A stretch of DNA of 64,000 nucleotides, from positions 186,001 through 250,000 of the forward strand of contig NZ_JAASQS010000004.1 in NCBI RefSeq assembly GCF_011762045.1, written 5' to 3'. The position numbers were made by a program, and so were the translations under genes. Shown here one piece after another: positions 44,206-52,559 of this stretch. This DNA comes from Rhizomicrobium electricum. GTDB lineage: Bacteria; Pseudomonadota; Alphaproteobacteria; Micropepsales; Micropepsaceae. The notes beneath the pieces were generated by a model. That model was not told the origin of the DNA. It was given only the letters and a program-made list of their open reading frames with translations, and made no database searches. Numbering within the stretch: the first letter of the stretch is position 1; each line of letters begins with the position of its first letter.

Positions 44206-44874
44206 ATGCGACTCGTCGAGCGTCCTTCACCCAACCACGATGCGCGCCCCGGCGGCGTCGACATGCTGATCCTGCACTACACCGGGATGCCGACCGGCGA
44301 ATCTGCGCTGGAACGGATGTGCGATCCCGACGCGAAGGTTTCGGCTCATTACATGATCGACGAAGACGGCACGGTGTATCGCTTGGTTCGGGAGGAACGG
44401 CGTGCTTGGCATGCCGGCGTTTCGTACTGGGCTGGCGAGAAGAACGTCAATGGCCGCTCGATCGGTGTCGAATTGGTCAATCCTGGACATGAATGGGGCT
44501 ATCGACCGTTTCCTACCGCTCAGATCGAAGCCTTGATCGAACTCAGTCGCGGTATTCTCGAGCGACATCCGATTCCGGCGCGCCATGTTCTTGGCCATTC
44601 CGACGTAGCGCCCGACCGCAAAACCGATCCCGGCGAGTTATTTCCATGGCGGGCGCTGGCGAAGAGCGGCATCGGTCTTTGGCCCTCACCAGGCAAGTTG
44701 GAGGGCGATTTTGCGCAAGCACTGGCCGCGTTCGGCTACGGCGTTTCTCCGGATGTCCCGGCTTCGCTTGAGTGCGTCACTGCCGCGTTTCAGCGCCACT
44801 TCCGTCCGGCCCTTGTCGATGGCGTAGCGGATGCCGAGTGTACCGCCATCCTGGCAGGGCTGGTGGCGGCATAA
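44206..44874 (+). CDS. N-acetylmuramoyl-L-alanine amidase (AmpD/AmiD family)
   Basis: A 222-residue zinc amidase of the amidase_2 family. The zinc histidine lies in MLILHYTGMP, the substrate strand in VSAHYMIDEDGTVYRLV, and the C-terminal metal/catalytic region in RHVLGHSDVAPDRKTDPGELFPW. After residue ~150 comes a short helical region like a peptidoglycan-binding repeat (ALAAFGYGV, VTAAFQRHF). No signal peptide is visible, so a cytosolic AmpD role recycling anhydro-muropeptides is favoured over the lipoprotein AmiD. It diverges from a beta-lactamase gene, and muropeptide recycling often controls such enzymes. Confidence 0.92.
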   Translation: MRLVERPSPNHDARPGGVDMLILHYTGMPTGESALERMCDPDAKVSAHYMIDEDGTVYRLVREERRAWHAGVSYWAGEKNVNGRSIGVELVNPGHEWGYRPFPTAQIEALIELSRGILERHPIPARHVLGHSDVAPDRKTDPGELFPWRALAKSGIGLWPSPGKLEGDFAQALAAFGYGVSPDVPASLECVTAAFQRHFRPALVDGVADAECTAILAGLVAA

Positions 44875-45069
44875 GGCCTGGATTCCCGGACGCTTAGGTT
44901 GCCCGCAAGATCGTTGCGCTGCCTTTTCCGGGCTTAGGCCGGCCGCCTTACGATGGTGCAAGGTTAACGTTGGCGCACTTCGGTTACGCGCAATTTTGCC
45001 GGGAGCGCCTTCTTTCTTTCGTAAAGAATGTGTTAAAATTAACGCCGTAATCGTGGGGAGGGTCGCTTT

Positions 45070-45339
45070 ATGCCCAAAGAGGATAAAGACCTGATTCCGG
45101 AGTATGACGTGCAAGTCACCCCGGTATCGATGGCTGGCGCGCCCATAGCCACGCAGTCTGCCGGTCCCGCGGGAGTTCCGATGCAAGTGCCGGGCGGCGG
45201 CGGTTATGTTCTGACGTCCGGATCGAATGCGCCGATCATTGTGCAGTCGGCGCAACCCTCGCTGCTGGTGATTACGCTCGCCCCGAAAAAAGAAGGGAAG
45301 AAGGAGAAGAAATCCTCGAGCGTGTTCCAGAGGCTTTGA
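45070..45339 (+). CDS. Small disordered protein of unknown function
   Basis: An 89-residue protein rich in Ala, Gly, Pro, Ser and Val (MAGAPIATQSAGPAGVPMQV, PGGGGYVLTSGSNAPIIVQS) ending in a lysine-rich tail KKEGKKEKKSSSVFQRL. A ribosome-binding site GGGGAGGG is present. No domain is recognised and most of it looks unstructured. It is 21 bp before the next gene on the same strand, so they are probably co-transcribed. Confidence 0.65.
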   Translation: MPKEDKDLIPEYDVQVTPVSMAGAPIATQSAGPAGVPMQVPGGGGYVLTSGSNAPIIVQSAQPSLLVITLAPKKEGKKEKKSSSVFQRL

Positions 45340-45360
45340 GAAACAACGGGGGGCGGGGCG

Positions 45361-45891
45361 ATGGTGCAGTGGATTGTAACCGGGCTCGCGTTGGCGACGG
45401 TTGTGGCACTTGGTGGGGTCTACATAATGTTTTTCTGGTTTGGCGCGGGTTCGCGCAGGCTCAGCGCGCCCAAGCGCGACATGCGTATGACGTGGAAGGT
45501 CGTCAAGATCGGTGAGCCGGTGCTGGAAGGCATGGGGCTGGTCGGCAAGATCGAATACGGCGTGATCATTTCCACCGATGAAATGCTGGCGCAAACGCAA
45601 ACGTTGTTGTTCTGCCCGTTGTTCGATGGCGTGGATAGAGTAGCCCAGAAAGCGCTCGCTATTTTGCCGTGGCACGTCGAAGTGGATATTCGTCCGGAGC
45701 CGGACAAGCACTTTGCCGAGGTCGATCTCACCCGCAAATATGTATCGACCAAGATCGTGTTGCCGGTCGGTTCCAACGAAATCGATATGGATGGGCTCGA
45801 GCGCGGCTACCTCGACGAGCACAGCCGTATTGCGGTGGCCAGGAAGCTGGCGCTGTGGATGCCCTCCTTCGCGAGGATTGCCCGCGCTTAA
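45361..45891 (+). CDS. Membrane-anchored protein of unknown function (possible PemK-like fold)
   Basis: A 176-residue protein. One N-terminal helix (IVTGLALATVVALGGVYIMFFW) anchors a soluble domain. The soluble part has the strand pattern WKVVKIGEPVLEGMGLVGKIEYGVIIST, QTLLFCPLFDGVDRVAQKALAILPWHVEV and LTRKYVSTKIVLPVG, then a helix HSRIAVARKLALWMP. The order (beta-hairpin, 'GVIIST', a polar strand, 'P.HVEV', and a closing helix) recalls the PemK/MazF/CcdB fold, but similarity is too weak for a firm call. Active-site residues of MazF toxins are not evident. The rnpB promoter lies immediately after its stop. Confidence 0.7.
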   Translation: MVQWIVTGLALATVVALGGVYIMFFWFGAGSRRLSAPKRDMRMTWKVVKIGEPVLEGMGLVGKIEYGVIISTDEMLAQTQTLLFCPLFDGVDRVAQKALAILPWHVEVDIRPEPDKHFAEVDLTRKYVSTKIVLPVGSNEIDMDGLERGYLDEHSRIAVARKLALWMPSFARIARA

Positions 45892-45897
45892 GCGGCT

Positions 45898-45925
45898 GGC
45901 TTCGGCCGTAACGCCCCTCTATACT
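45898..45925 (+). promoter_or_regulatory. Promoter of rnpB
   Basis: TATACT (45920-45925) is a near-consensus -10 box ending six bases before the RNA start at 45932. The -35 region (GGCTTC near 45898-45903) is weak. The promoter sits directly after the preceding stop codon. Confidence 0.6.
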
Positions 45926-45931
45926 CGTCCT

Positions 45932-46336
45932 GCGTCAGATGGCCGGATGGCCGCTTGGCTTCGTAACTGCGTGCGAACGCAAAGCGCGAGGTGCAAGAGG
46001 AAAGTCCGGGCTCCACGGAAACACGGTGACGGATAACATCCGCCGGGGGCAACCCCAGGGATAGCGCCACAGAAATCAAACCGCCGACGGCGTTCGCGCC
46101 GGGCAAGGGTGAAATGGTGCGGTAAGAGCGCACCGCGGTCCCGGCAACGGGAACGGCATGGCAAGCCCCACCGGGAGCAAGACCAAATAGGGACGGCACG
46201 TAATCCGTTTCCGGATAGCCGTCCGGGTAGGTCGCGCGAGGCGGCAGGCAACTGTCGTCCCAGAGGAATGGTCATCCCGTTACCAGAGCTTCGGCGACGG
46301 TGGCGGACAGAACCCGGCTTACAGGCCATCTGGCGC
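45932..46336 (+). ncRNA. rnpB: RNase P RNA, class A
   Basis: A ~405 nt catalytic RNA that removes tRNA 5' leaders together with protein RnpA. The helix P1 is GCGTCAGATGGCC (from 45932) paired with GGCCATCTGGCGC (to 46336), with one G-U. The universally conserved core GAGGAAAGTCCGGGCTCC is present near 45991, ACAGAAA near 46068 and GACAGAACCCGGCTTACA near 46306. The run TTTT after 46336 with the P1 stem may act as its own terminator. All main conserved regions are intact. Confidence 0.95.
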
Positions 46337-46693
46337 TTTTACTCTTCACCCTGATTTGCGAATGCAATTCAGGCGACTTCCGGGAGCCCGTAGCACCTCG
46401 CGAAAGTGGCTATTTCCGATTTGGCTTCTGGGACTTATGTCGCCGAAATCTGTTCGATCGATGGGGTTTGGCTTGAGTGCTGCCCTGCATAATTGCGATT
46501 TGTTCTTATGATCCATTTAGAATTGTCTTGGCGGCAACCTTCAGCGCTGATATTGTTTTGGCTCTACTTCAATCGATGGGGTGTTCTCGAGGGCCGTTCG
46601 CTGGGGCGTTCGGCCCTCTGGTTTTTTGGCGATTGAGGAAGCGGCCCGGTGGTGGCAGTGTCGGGTCTACCCTCATTCGCATCTTTGCTCTCC
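46337..46693. other. Intergenic stretch with an orphan terminator-like hairpin
   Basis: About 357 bp between rnpB and hemG, AT-richer than most of the window, without a convincing coding frame. GAGGGCCG (46589-46596) pairs with CGGCCCTC (46611-46618), followed by TGGTTTTTT. Either rnpB transcripts read through to it or it ends an unannotated small RNA. No clear promoter for such an RNA was found. Confidence 0.5.
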
Positions 46694-47248
46694 ATGTCCT
46701 CTTCCCTTCCGGTTTTCTACGCGTCTCGTGACGGCCATACCCGCCGCATTGCCGAGCGCATTGCAGCGCGACTGACGGCAGCCGGGATCGCGGCCGAGCC
46801 CGTCGATGCCGCTGGCCCGCTTTCGCGGCAAGCGCTGGTGCCGCTCCCGTACATGATTCTCATCGCGGCGATCCGTTACGGACATCATTTGCGCGAGGCT
46901 GAGGCCTTGCTCGATGTCTACACGAAGCTCGATGCGAAGCCGCCGTTGGCGCTCGCTTCGGTGAATCTGACGGCGCGCAAGCCGGAGAAGTGCACGCCCG
47001 AAACCAATCCCTACCTGCGCAAATGGATCAAACGGCGCCGGCTATCGCCCGATCTCGCGATCGCGATCGCGGGACGCTTGGTTTATCCGCGTTACAGTCT
47101 GTTCGACCGGCTTGCGATCCAGTTCATCATGACGCTGACCGGCGGAGTGACCGATCCGACCGCTGAGGTCGAATATACCGACTGGAACGGCGTCGACGCG
47201 TTCGCCGACAAGATCGTCGAGCGCGTGCAGGCGCCGACCGAGGCCTAG
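46694..47248 (+). CDS. hemG: Menaquinone-dependent protoporphyrinogen IX dehydrogenase
   Basis: A 184-residue flavodoxin-fold enzyme. It follows E. coli HemG closely: FYASRDGHTRRIAERIA binds FMN, AAIRYGHHLREA is the characteristic IRYGH motif, SVNLTARKPEKCTPETNPY is near-diagnostic, and GRLVYPRYSLFDRLAIQFIM and GGVTDPTAEVEYTDWNGV complete the match. It oxidises protoporphyrinogen IX to protoporphyrin IX in haem synthesis, passing electrons to quinone. ATG 46694 is chosen over an upstream GTG at 46649. HemG is typical of gammaproteobacteria, so its presence here is mildly unusual. It converges on the next gene with a 6 bp gap. Confidence 0.93.
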   Translation: MSSSLPVFYASRDGHTRRIAERIAARLTAAGIAAEPVDAAGPLSRQALVPLPYMILIAAIRYGHHLREAEALLDVYTKLDAKPPLALASVNLTARKPEKCTPETNPYLRKWIKRRRLSPDLAIAIAGRLVYPRYSLFDRLAIQFIMTLTGGVTDPTAEVEYTDWNGVDAFADKIVERVQAPTEA

Positions 47249-47254
47249 TCGACC

Positions 47255-48259
47255 TTAGCGCATATGGAACACCGAGACGCCGACCTTGCCGTCGACGATT
47301 TCGGCTTTCTTCCAGGTCGAATTGTCGTTGAGCGACACCCAGCGGCGTTCCTCGGCGCGATAATGCCAGTCCTTGTCGCGCTGGAAGAAGACCTGCACGC
47401 TCTTGCCTTCGATGATGTTGAGGATCGACAGGTCGTGGCTGTTGCGCTCGTCGAAATCGGTCGAGGCGTTCTGACCCATCTCGGAATAGATCTCGTTGAG
47501 TTCCAAGAGGTCCGCATTCACGCCGTCGGCCAGCGGCCGCACGTTGAGGCCGATGCGCTCGGCTTCGCGAATGGTGATGGGATAGGAGTGCGATGGGAAA
47601 CTCGCATTCAAGGTGTTGGAGATTTCCTCGGCGCGCTTCCTGTCCTTCAAATGATAGGACAGGATGTCGACGCAAAGCCGGGTCGACAGGGCGCTCGCCC
47701 GGTCCACGGCGCCGATCACCAGCGGATGGACGTGGCGATAGAGTTCGCCATACGGATTATCGCTTTCCTTGCCGGATTGTTCGCGCCACAGCCGGACCAC
47801 GCGCGAAAGTTCGTCCTGGCTGACCTTGACGCGATCGTTGTCGCGGTCGATCGGCGACAGATCGTGAGTCAGGGAGGTATCGACCGCCGAAAGCTGCGCC
47901 AAGGGGCCCATTAGGATCTTGTCGGCGCCCAGCGCCAGCATGGTGGCGGCGCTTTCGCATTCGAGCGGCACCAGCACGGTCAGTTGATCGACGAACTGGC
48001 GCAGAAGATGAACCATGCGCAGGCTGGCCTCGCCGAAGCCGCCGGTCGATTTGATGAACAGCGACAGCCGCGGCACCGGGCCAATGCTCTTGAGGACGCC
48101 GTAAAGGCCGATCACGTCGTTGGAACAGATCGAGCCGTTGGACGAGTTCCAGTAGGTGATCAGCGGCTCGCCGAGACGGGATTCCAGCCGCTCAATGACG
48201 TTCTGTGTCTTTTCGAACAATACCGGCGGGCGCTTCAAAATGGGGGTCTGGTCGGTCAT
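47255..48259 (-). CDS. SDH-type Clp-fold serine proteinase (serine dehydrogenase proteinase family)
   Basis: A 334-residue protein related to SppA/ClpP. The crotonase/Clp-fold core appears as ITYWNSSNGSICSNDVIGLY, RLSLFIKSTGGFGEASLRMV, then VLVPLECESAATMLALGADKILMGPLAQLSAVDTSL, where the serine in ECESAATMLALGAD is the likely nucleophile. It lacks a signal peptide, as usual for the SDH_sah-type family (PF01972). Members are annotated as serine dehydrogenase proteinases although true substrates are unknown. The start at 48259 follows AGAGG. It stands between hemG and a TrmO-like gene. Confidence 0.85.
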   Translation of the reverse strand: MTDQTPILKRPPVLFEKTQNVIERLESRLGEPLITYWNSSNGSICSNDVIGLYGVLKSIGPVPRLSLFIKSTGGFGEASLRMVHLLRQFVDQLTVLVPLECESAATMLALGADKILMGPLAQLSAVDTSLTHDLSPIDRDNDRVKVSQDELSRVVRLWREQSGKESDNPYGELYRHVHPLVIGAVDRASALSTRLCVDILSYHLKDRKRAEEISNTLNASFPSHSYPITIREAERIGLNVRPLADGVNADLLELNEIYSEMGQNASTDFDERNSHDLSILNIIEGKSVQVFFQRDKDWHYRAEERRWVSLNDNSTWKKAEIVDGKVGVSVFHMR

Positions 48260-48334
48260 CTCGGCCTCTTGTCTGAAGCCGCGATGATCGGGCGGGCCCC
48301 GCCTGCTCACAAGTGCGCAGTGTCCCTTACGTTC

Positions 48335-48793
48335 TTACCAATAGTGGCGCATCAGTTCCTTCGCCCATTCCGGCTCGTGAACCTCGTCGCGGGGGAGAAA
48401 GTCCTTCATAACCGGTTTTATATCGAGCACCGGCGTGCCGTGGATGGCATCCAATCCGGCGACTTTCAGCGTCGTTCCGTGCACGGAGAGAATCCGGCAG
48501 AGCGTGGCTCCGATGCGGTTGGGGCGGTCCTTGGCGCGCTGAGCGAAGATGCCGACGCGCGGCCAGTCGGGATTACCGCGAGGACGCCGGGCGCCGGTTT
48601 CCGGCGCGGCTTCGGTCGCATGGAAATGAAACAGCACCTCGACGTGCGAGAAATCGGCAAGGCCCAAAAGAGCATCGGGACCGAATTGGTCGGGGTCCAG
48701 TTCTATGTGTGCGGGTATTGCCCCCCAGCCGTCGTCGTCCGGCGTGGTGCGGGTGGACCGGACATACCCGACCGGATTCATGAGGATTGGCAT
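48335..48793 (-). CDS. TrmO/TsaA-like SAM-dependent methyltransferase
   Basis: A 152-residue beta-barrel protein of the TsaA/TrmO (UPF0066) family. Core segments are PVGYVRSTRTTPDDDGW, LLGLADFSHVEVLFHFH, GIFAQRAKDRPNRIGATLCRIL and VAGLDAIHGTPVLDIKPVM, the last two being diagnostic. E. coli TrmO adds a methyl group to N6-threonylcarbamoyladenosine 37 of tRNA-Thr; this shorter version lacks the C-terminal part, so the substrate may differ. ATG 48793 follows GGAGG directly; a GTG at 48799 is less likely. It faces the dcw cluster across a regulatory gap. Confidence 0.88.
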   Translation of the reverse strand: MPILMNPVGYVRSTRTTPDDDGWGAIPAHIELDPDQFGPDALLGLADFSHVEVLFHFHATEAAPETGARRPRGNPDWPRVGIFAQRAKDRPNRIGATLCRILSVHGTTLKVAGLDAIHGTPVLDIKPVMKDFLPRDEVHEPEWAKELMRHYW

Positions 48794-49010
48794 CGACACC
48801 TCCGAGGCGAAGTCTGTTTCTCCAGTCCTGTTAGGGATCTGTTAACCATTACGGGCTCACCGTTCCACCCGTATTAAGGGTTCGTTTACTTTTCTTAGTG
48901 GCCGCTTAACTCGTCTACGGTTTGTTCCAGGATTCGCTAAAGCTAGAGTCGCAATGTCTACCACTTGATTCCAAGGCTGTTCCAAGTCCCTCAATTTCCT
49001 AGGTTTTTCG

Positions 49011-49051
49011 TTGACTTCCCAGTCTGGCCCATGTAAACCCATACGATCCCA
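49011..49051 (+). promoter_or_regulatory. dcw promoter covered by four MraZ boxes
   Basis: TTGACT (49011-49016) and TAAACC (49034-49039) with a 17-nt spacer form the likely promoter. On the minus strand four TGGG motifs (CCCA on + at 49018, 49028, 49038 and 49048) repeat at exactly 10 bp. MraZ binds such TGGGN repeats with 5-nt spacers and represses its own operon, so this is the MraZ operator. The gap from 48794 to 49124 holds no gene. Confidence 0.85.
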
Positions 49052-49124
49052 TGGAGCGTACGGGGTCGGAAACCCGTAATGTCGGCAAGGTGCCGGTCGC
49101 CCCAGGGTCTATGGGGCGGAACCT

Positions 49125-49655
49125 TTGTCCAACCAGCGTTTCATTACGACGTTTGCTGGTACGCTCGACGCGAAGGGGCGGGTTTGCATTCCCGCACCTT
49201 GGCGGCAGGTTCTGACTGCCCAGGAAACTACCGGCGTCTATGTTTGCCCTTCGCTCGACGGCGACAGCCTGATTGGCTTCGGCGGCGAGCTGATGAGTGC
49301 CGAGCTCAAGCGGCTCGAGACGATGGATCCGGTCTATTCGGAGGATTACGAGACCTATGCGCACCTGGTCTCGTACAGCAGCCAATTGCCGATCGACGAG
49401 AACGGCCGGGTGCGCTTGCCCGATGAGCTGATCCAGGCGGCCGGCCTCAAGGACAAGGTCGTCTTCGTCGGCATGGGCATCAAATTCGAGATCTGGAATC
49501 CGGATACGTTTGCGCCCGTGAAGGCGCGGCGTCTTGCCAATGCGCGTGCCGAACGTGCGGCTCGCTCCGCCCAGGAGCTTGCGGCCCGTGCGGCGATGCA
49601 GGCGGCGGCGGCTCCTGCTGCTCCGGCAGCGCCGACAACCGAGGGCACGCCATGA
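49125..49655 (+). CDS. mraZ: Transcriptional regulator MraZ of the division/cell-wall cluster
   Basis: A 176-residue protein with two AbrB-like MraZ domains: [20 protein letters not shown] near the N-terminus, and [20 protein letters not shown] from residue ~85. The DAKGRV and DENGRV motifs are the DNA-binding loops. The tail beyond residue ~135 is an Ala-rich extension of about 40 residues. It represses the dcw operon through the TGGG repeats at 49018-49051. The TTG start fits the expected N-terminus and a GGGCGGA site. Its stop overlaps rsmH (ATGA). Confidence 0.93.
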   Translation: MSNQRFITTFAGTLDAKGRVCIPAPWRQVLTAQETTGVYVCPSLDGDSLIGFGGELMSAELKRLETMDPVYSEDYETYAHLVSYSSQLPIDENGRVRLPDELIQAAGLKDKVVFVGMGIKFEIWNPDTFAPVKARRLANARAERAARSAQELAARAAMQAAAAPAAPAAPTTEGTP

Positions 49656-50572
49656 GCCATGTCCCGGTTATGCTCGCCGAAGTGCTCGCCTCTCTGAACT
49701 TGCACGACGGCGGCCATTACGTTGACGGCACCTTCGGCGGCGGCGGCTATTCCCGCGCCATCCTCGAAGCCTGCGATTGCCGCGTTCTCGGCATCGACCG
49801 CGATCCGGAAGCTATTGCCCGCGGTCAGGCGTTGGTTGCCGCTTATCCCGGCCGCCTTACCCTGATGCATGGCGCCTTCTCCGACATGGACAGCCTGCTC
49901 GCCGAGAGCGGCGAGGCCGCCACCAACGGCGTGGTGCTCGATCTCGGCGTGTCGTCGTTTCAGTTCGATGAGCCGGACCGCGGCTTTTCGTTCCGCGCCG
50001 ACGGCCCGCTCGATATGCGCATGGCGGCCGAAGGCATGAGCGCGGCCGATTTCCTCAACACCGCCGACGAGCGCGAGATTGCCGACGTTTTGGTGCGCTA
50101 CGGCGAAGAGCGTCAGGCCCGCCGTATTGCCCGCGCCATCGTCAAGGCGCGGCCGTTGTCCCGCACGCTGGAATTGGCGGATCTCGTCGCCGACGTGCTG
50201 GGTCCGGCGGCACAGCGTCTGCCGATCCATCCGGCGACGCGCACGTTCCAGGCCCTTCGTATCCATGTGAACGACGAACTCGGCGAACTCTCGCGCGCTC
50301 TCGAAGCCGCGACCGAAATCCTGGCGCCGCAAGGGCGTCTGGCCGTGGTGTCGTTCCACAGTCTCGAAGACCGCATCGTCAAGCGGTTCCTCACCGAGCG
50401 GGGCAAGGAGACACCGCAGCCTTCGCGTCATGCTCCGCAGACCGCCAAAACCAACAAGCCGCAGTACCGCCTCGTCTCTTCGAAGCCGCTCACACCCGGC
50501 GAGGCGGAGATTCATGCCAATCCCCGTGCCCGTTCCGCGAAGTTGCGTGCGGCCGAACGCCTGGCCGCTTAG
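49652..50572 (+). CDS. rsmH: 16S rRNA (cytosine1402-N4)-methyltransferase
   Basis: A 306-residue methyltransferase (MraW). The SAM-binding start is [29 protein letters not shown] and [12 protein letters not shown]. The family blocks [41 protein letters not shown] and [15 protein letters not shown] are all present. It methylates C1402 of 16S rRNA at N4, tuning the ribosome P site. It overlaps mraZ by 4 nt and ftsL follows after 9 bp, in the usual dcw order. Confidence 0.97.
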   Translation: MSHVPVMLAEVLASLNLHDGGHYVDGTFGGGGYSRAILEACDCRVLGIDRDPEAIARGQALVAAYPGRLTLMHGAFSDMDSLLAESGEAATNGVVLDLGVSSFQFDEPDRGFSFRADGPLDMRMAAEGMSAADFLNTADEREIADVLVRYGEERQARRIARAIVKARPLSRTLELADLVADVLGPAAQRLPIHPATRTFQALRIHVNDELGELSRALEAATEILAPQGRLAVVSFHSLEDRIVKRFLTERGKETPQPSRHAPQTAKTNKPQYRLVSSKPLTPGEAEIHANPRARSAKLRAAERLAA

Positions 50573-50581
50573 GAGAGTGCC

Positions 50582-50953
50582 ATGATCCGTGTCGTGAGTA
50601 CGTTCTGCGTTGGACTGATGGGGTTTGCGTGCATCGCCAACTACCACGTCTCCGAGCAGACCCGCATCGCCCGTCAGGAGCTGACCCGCACCGACAAGCA
50701 GATTCAGGCGGAGAAGAAGGACATTCGCGTCCTCGAGCTCGAGTGGCAGCGGGTCGCCAATCCGGCGGTGATCCAGAAACTCGCCGAGGCTCAGCTCGGC
50801 ATGCAGAATGCGCCGTCGGTGCAGCTCGCCTCGGTGCGCGATCTGCCGCGCCGCAGCGACGCGCTCAACAACGAAGAGGTGCGTTCCGCCAGCGCGGAAG
50901 CCGAGACCCAGCCGATGCCGGTCGTCAAGGCCGCAATGCGCAGCGGAATGTGA
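50582..50953 (+). CDS. ftsL: Cell division protein FtsL
   Basis: A 123-residue bitopic membrane protein. The N-terminal helix (VVSTFCVGLMGFACIANYHV) is followed by a periplasmic coiled coil with a heptad pattern (ARQELTRTDKQIQAEKKDIR). This short sequence is poorly conserved between species, but position between rsmH and ftsI, size and topology agree with FtsL, which scaffolds FtsQ, FtsB, FtsW and FtsI at the divisome. The start has AGGAGAG upstream. Confidence 0.88.
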   Translation: MIRVVSTFCVGLMGFACIANYHVSEQTRIARQELTRTDKQIQAEKKDIRVLELEWQRVANPAVIQKLAEAQLGMQNAPSVQLASVRDLPRRSDALNNEEVRSASAEAETQPMPVVKAAMRSGM

Positions 50954-50960
50954 TGAATCC

Positions 50961-52559
50961 ATGGCGGCGCAGCCCACCGTCTATCAGCGGAGAATCCTGT
51001 TAGGGGCGGCGTTCGCGTTCGTCGCGTTCCTCGGGGTGGGGGCGCGTCTTGTTGATGTTACGGCGTTCAGCGACCGGCCGGCTGCGCGCAAGGCTCAATC
51101 CGTTTTCACCGCACGCGCCGATATTTTCGATCGCAACGGCGACTTGATCGCCCGCGATCAGCCGGCCGACGATCTTTATGCCCGTCCGCGCCTTTTGAAG
51201 GATAAGCGCGCCGCTGCCGTCGCGCTGTCTGCAGCGACCGGTGCCGATCTCAGCCGCGTGACAATGGTGCTGAACGACAAGTACCCGTCCGCCTTGATCG
51301 CTCGCCGCGTCGTTCCCGAGGTTCGCGCCAAAGTCGACAGGCTGAAGCTGCCCGGCCTCGAATACCTGTCGAATTCCAAGCGCGACTATCCTTTCGGTCG
51401 CGCCACGGCGCAGGTGGTCGGCGTCACTGACCTTGACGGCAAGGGTGTGTCGGGACTCGAACTCGGCCTCGAACCGCGTATCCGCAGCGGCAAAGGCCCG
51501 ATCGTCACCTCCATCGATAACCGGGTGCAGTTCATTCTTCGCGATGCCGCCGCCGCCGCCATGGCCGAATTCCGCGCCCGTGCCGCCGGCGGTCTCGTCA
51601 TGGACGTCAAGACGGGCGAGGTGCTGGCACTCGTATCGCTACCGGACTTCGATCCCAACGCACGCGATTTCGCCGAGGGCGATTCCGGCCGCAACATCAT
51701 GGTGCAGGACGTCTACGAGCTGGGATCGGTGTTCAAGATTTTCGCCTTCGCCCTGGCGGTCGACGACCACAAGGTGCGGCTGGATGAATCCATTCCCATC
51801 GGCAATGGCTTCAAGCTCGGCAAGTACACCATACACGAAGCCGAGCACATGCCGGCCTATTTGTCGGCGCGCGATGTGTTGGCGCAGTCGTCCAACATCG
51901 GAACGGCCCAGATCGCGCTGCGTTCGGGTGCCATCCGTCAGCGGGAATTCCTCACCAATCTCGGGTTGTTGAAGCCGGTGCGCAGCGAACTGCCGGAGCG
52001 GGCGCGCCCGCTCTATCCCTCGAATTGGGGGATCGTCGAAACGGCGACGATCGGTTTCGGTCACGGTGTCTCCGTCAGCCCTCTCAGTTTCGCCGCAGCT
52101 GCCGCGTCCGTCGTCAACGGCGGGCGGAGGATTCAGCCAACCTTCCTCAAAAATCCGGTGGATTCACGGGGCGATCAGGTGGTGTCGCCGGAAACCAGTG
52201 CCACCATGCGCCAGCTTCTGCGCTACATCGTCACCGACGGCACCGGAAAAAAGGCCGACGTTCCAGGCTATGACGTCGGCGGCAAGACTGGATCGGCGGA
52301 AAAGCCGGGCCGTCATGGTTACCAGGCCCACAAACTGGTGACGTCGTTCTGTGCCACCTTCCCGGTCGAGGATCCGCGCTATCTCGTTTTTGTTGTGCTC
52401 GACGAGCCGCACGGAACCAAGGCGACCTATGGTTTTGCGCTCGCCGGTTACACCGCGGCGCCGATGGCCGGCCATGTGATTGCGCGCATTGCTCCCTTGC
52501 TCGGGGTTCCGATCAATCCGATAACGCTCGCCAAAGAGAACCATAATGGTAGCGGGTAA
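50961..52559 (+). CDS. ftsI: Penicillin-binding protein 3 (septal transpeptidase)
   Basis: A 532-residue monofunctional transpeptidase. The N-terminus has one membrane anchor (ILLGAAFAFVAFLGVGARLV). Catalytic motifs are S-V-F-K in YELGSVFKIFAFA, S-S-N in AQSSNIGTAQIAL, and K-T-G in VGGKTGSAEKPG. The dimerisation/pedestal domain with ARADIFDRNGDLIARD precedes them. It crosslinks septal peptidoglycan together with FtsW. ATG 50961 is preferred, 7 bp after the ftsL stop; upstream in-frame codons would overlap ftsL. murE overlaps its 3' end by 14 nt. Confidence 0.96.
   Translation: MAAQPTVYQRRILLGAAFAFVAFLGVGARLVDVTAFSDRPAARKAQSVFTARADIFDRNGDLIARDQPADDLYARPRLLKDKRAAAVALSAATGADLSRVTMVLNDKYPSALIARRVVPEVRAKVDRLKLPGLEYLSNSKRDYPFGRATAQVVGVTDLDGKGVSGLELGLEPRIRSGKGPIVTSIDNRVQFILRDAAAAAMAEFRARAAGGLVMDVKTGEVLALVSLPDFDPNARDFAEGDSGRNIMVQDVYELGSVFKIFAFALAVDDHKVRLDESIPIGNGFKLGKYTIHEAEHMPAYLSARDVLAQSSNIGTAQIALRSGAIRQREFLTNLGLLKPVRSELPERARPLYPSNWGIVETATIGFGHGVSVSPLSFAAAAASVVNGGRRIQPTFLKNPVDSRGDQVVSPETSATMRQLLRYIVTDGTGKKADVPGYDVGGKTGSAEKPGRHGYQAHKLVTSFCATFPVEDPRYLVFVVLDEPHGTKATYGFALAGYTAAPMAGHVIARIAPLLGVPINPITLAKENHNGSG

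Noticed and set aside
46523..46553. Possible promoter for a small RNA (TTGTCT ... TGATAT)
   Set aside because: Spacer of about 19 nt and poor -10; not supported.
46477..46775. Short open frames between rnpB and hemG
   Set aside because: No ribosome-binding site or domain, and they overlap the terminator-like hairpin and the start of hemG.
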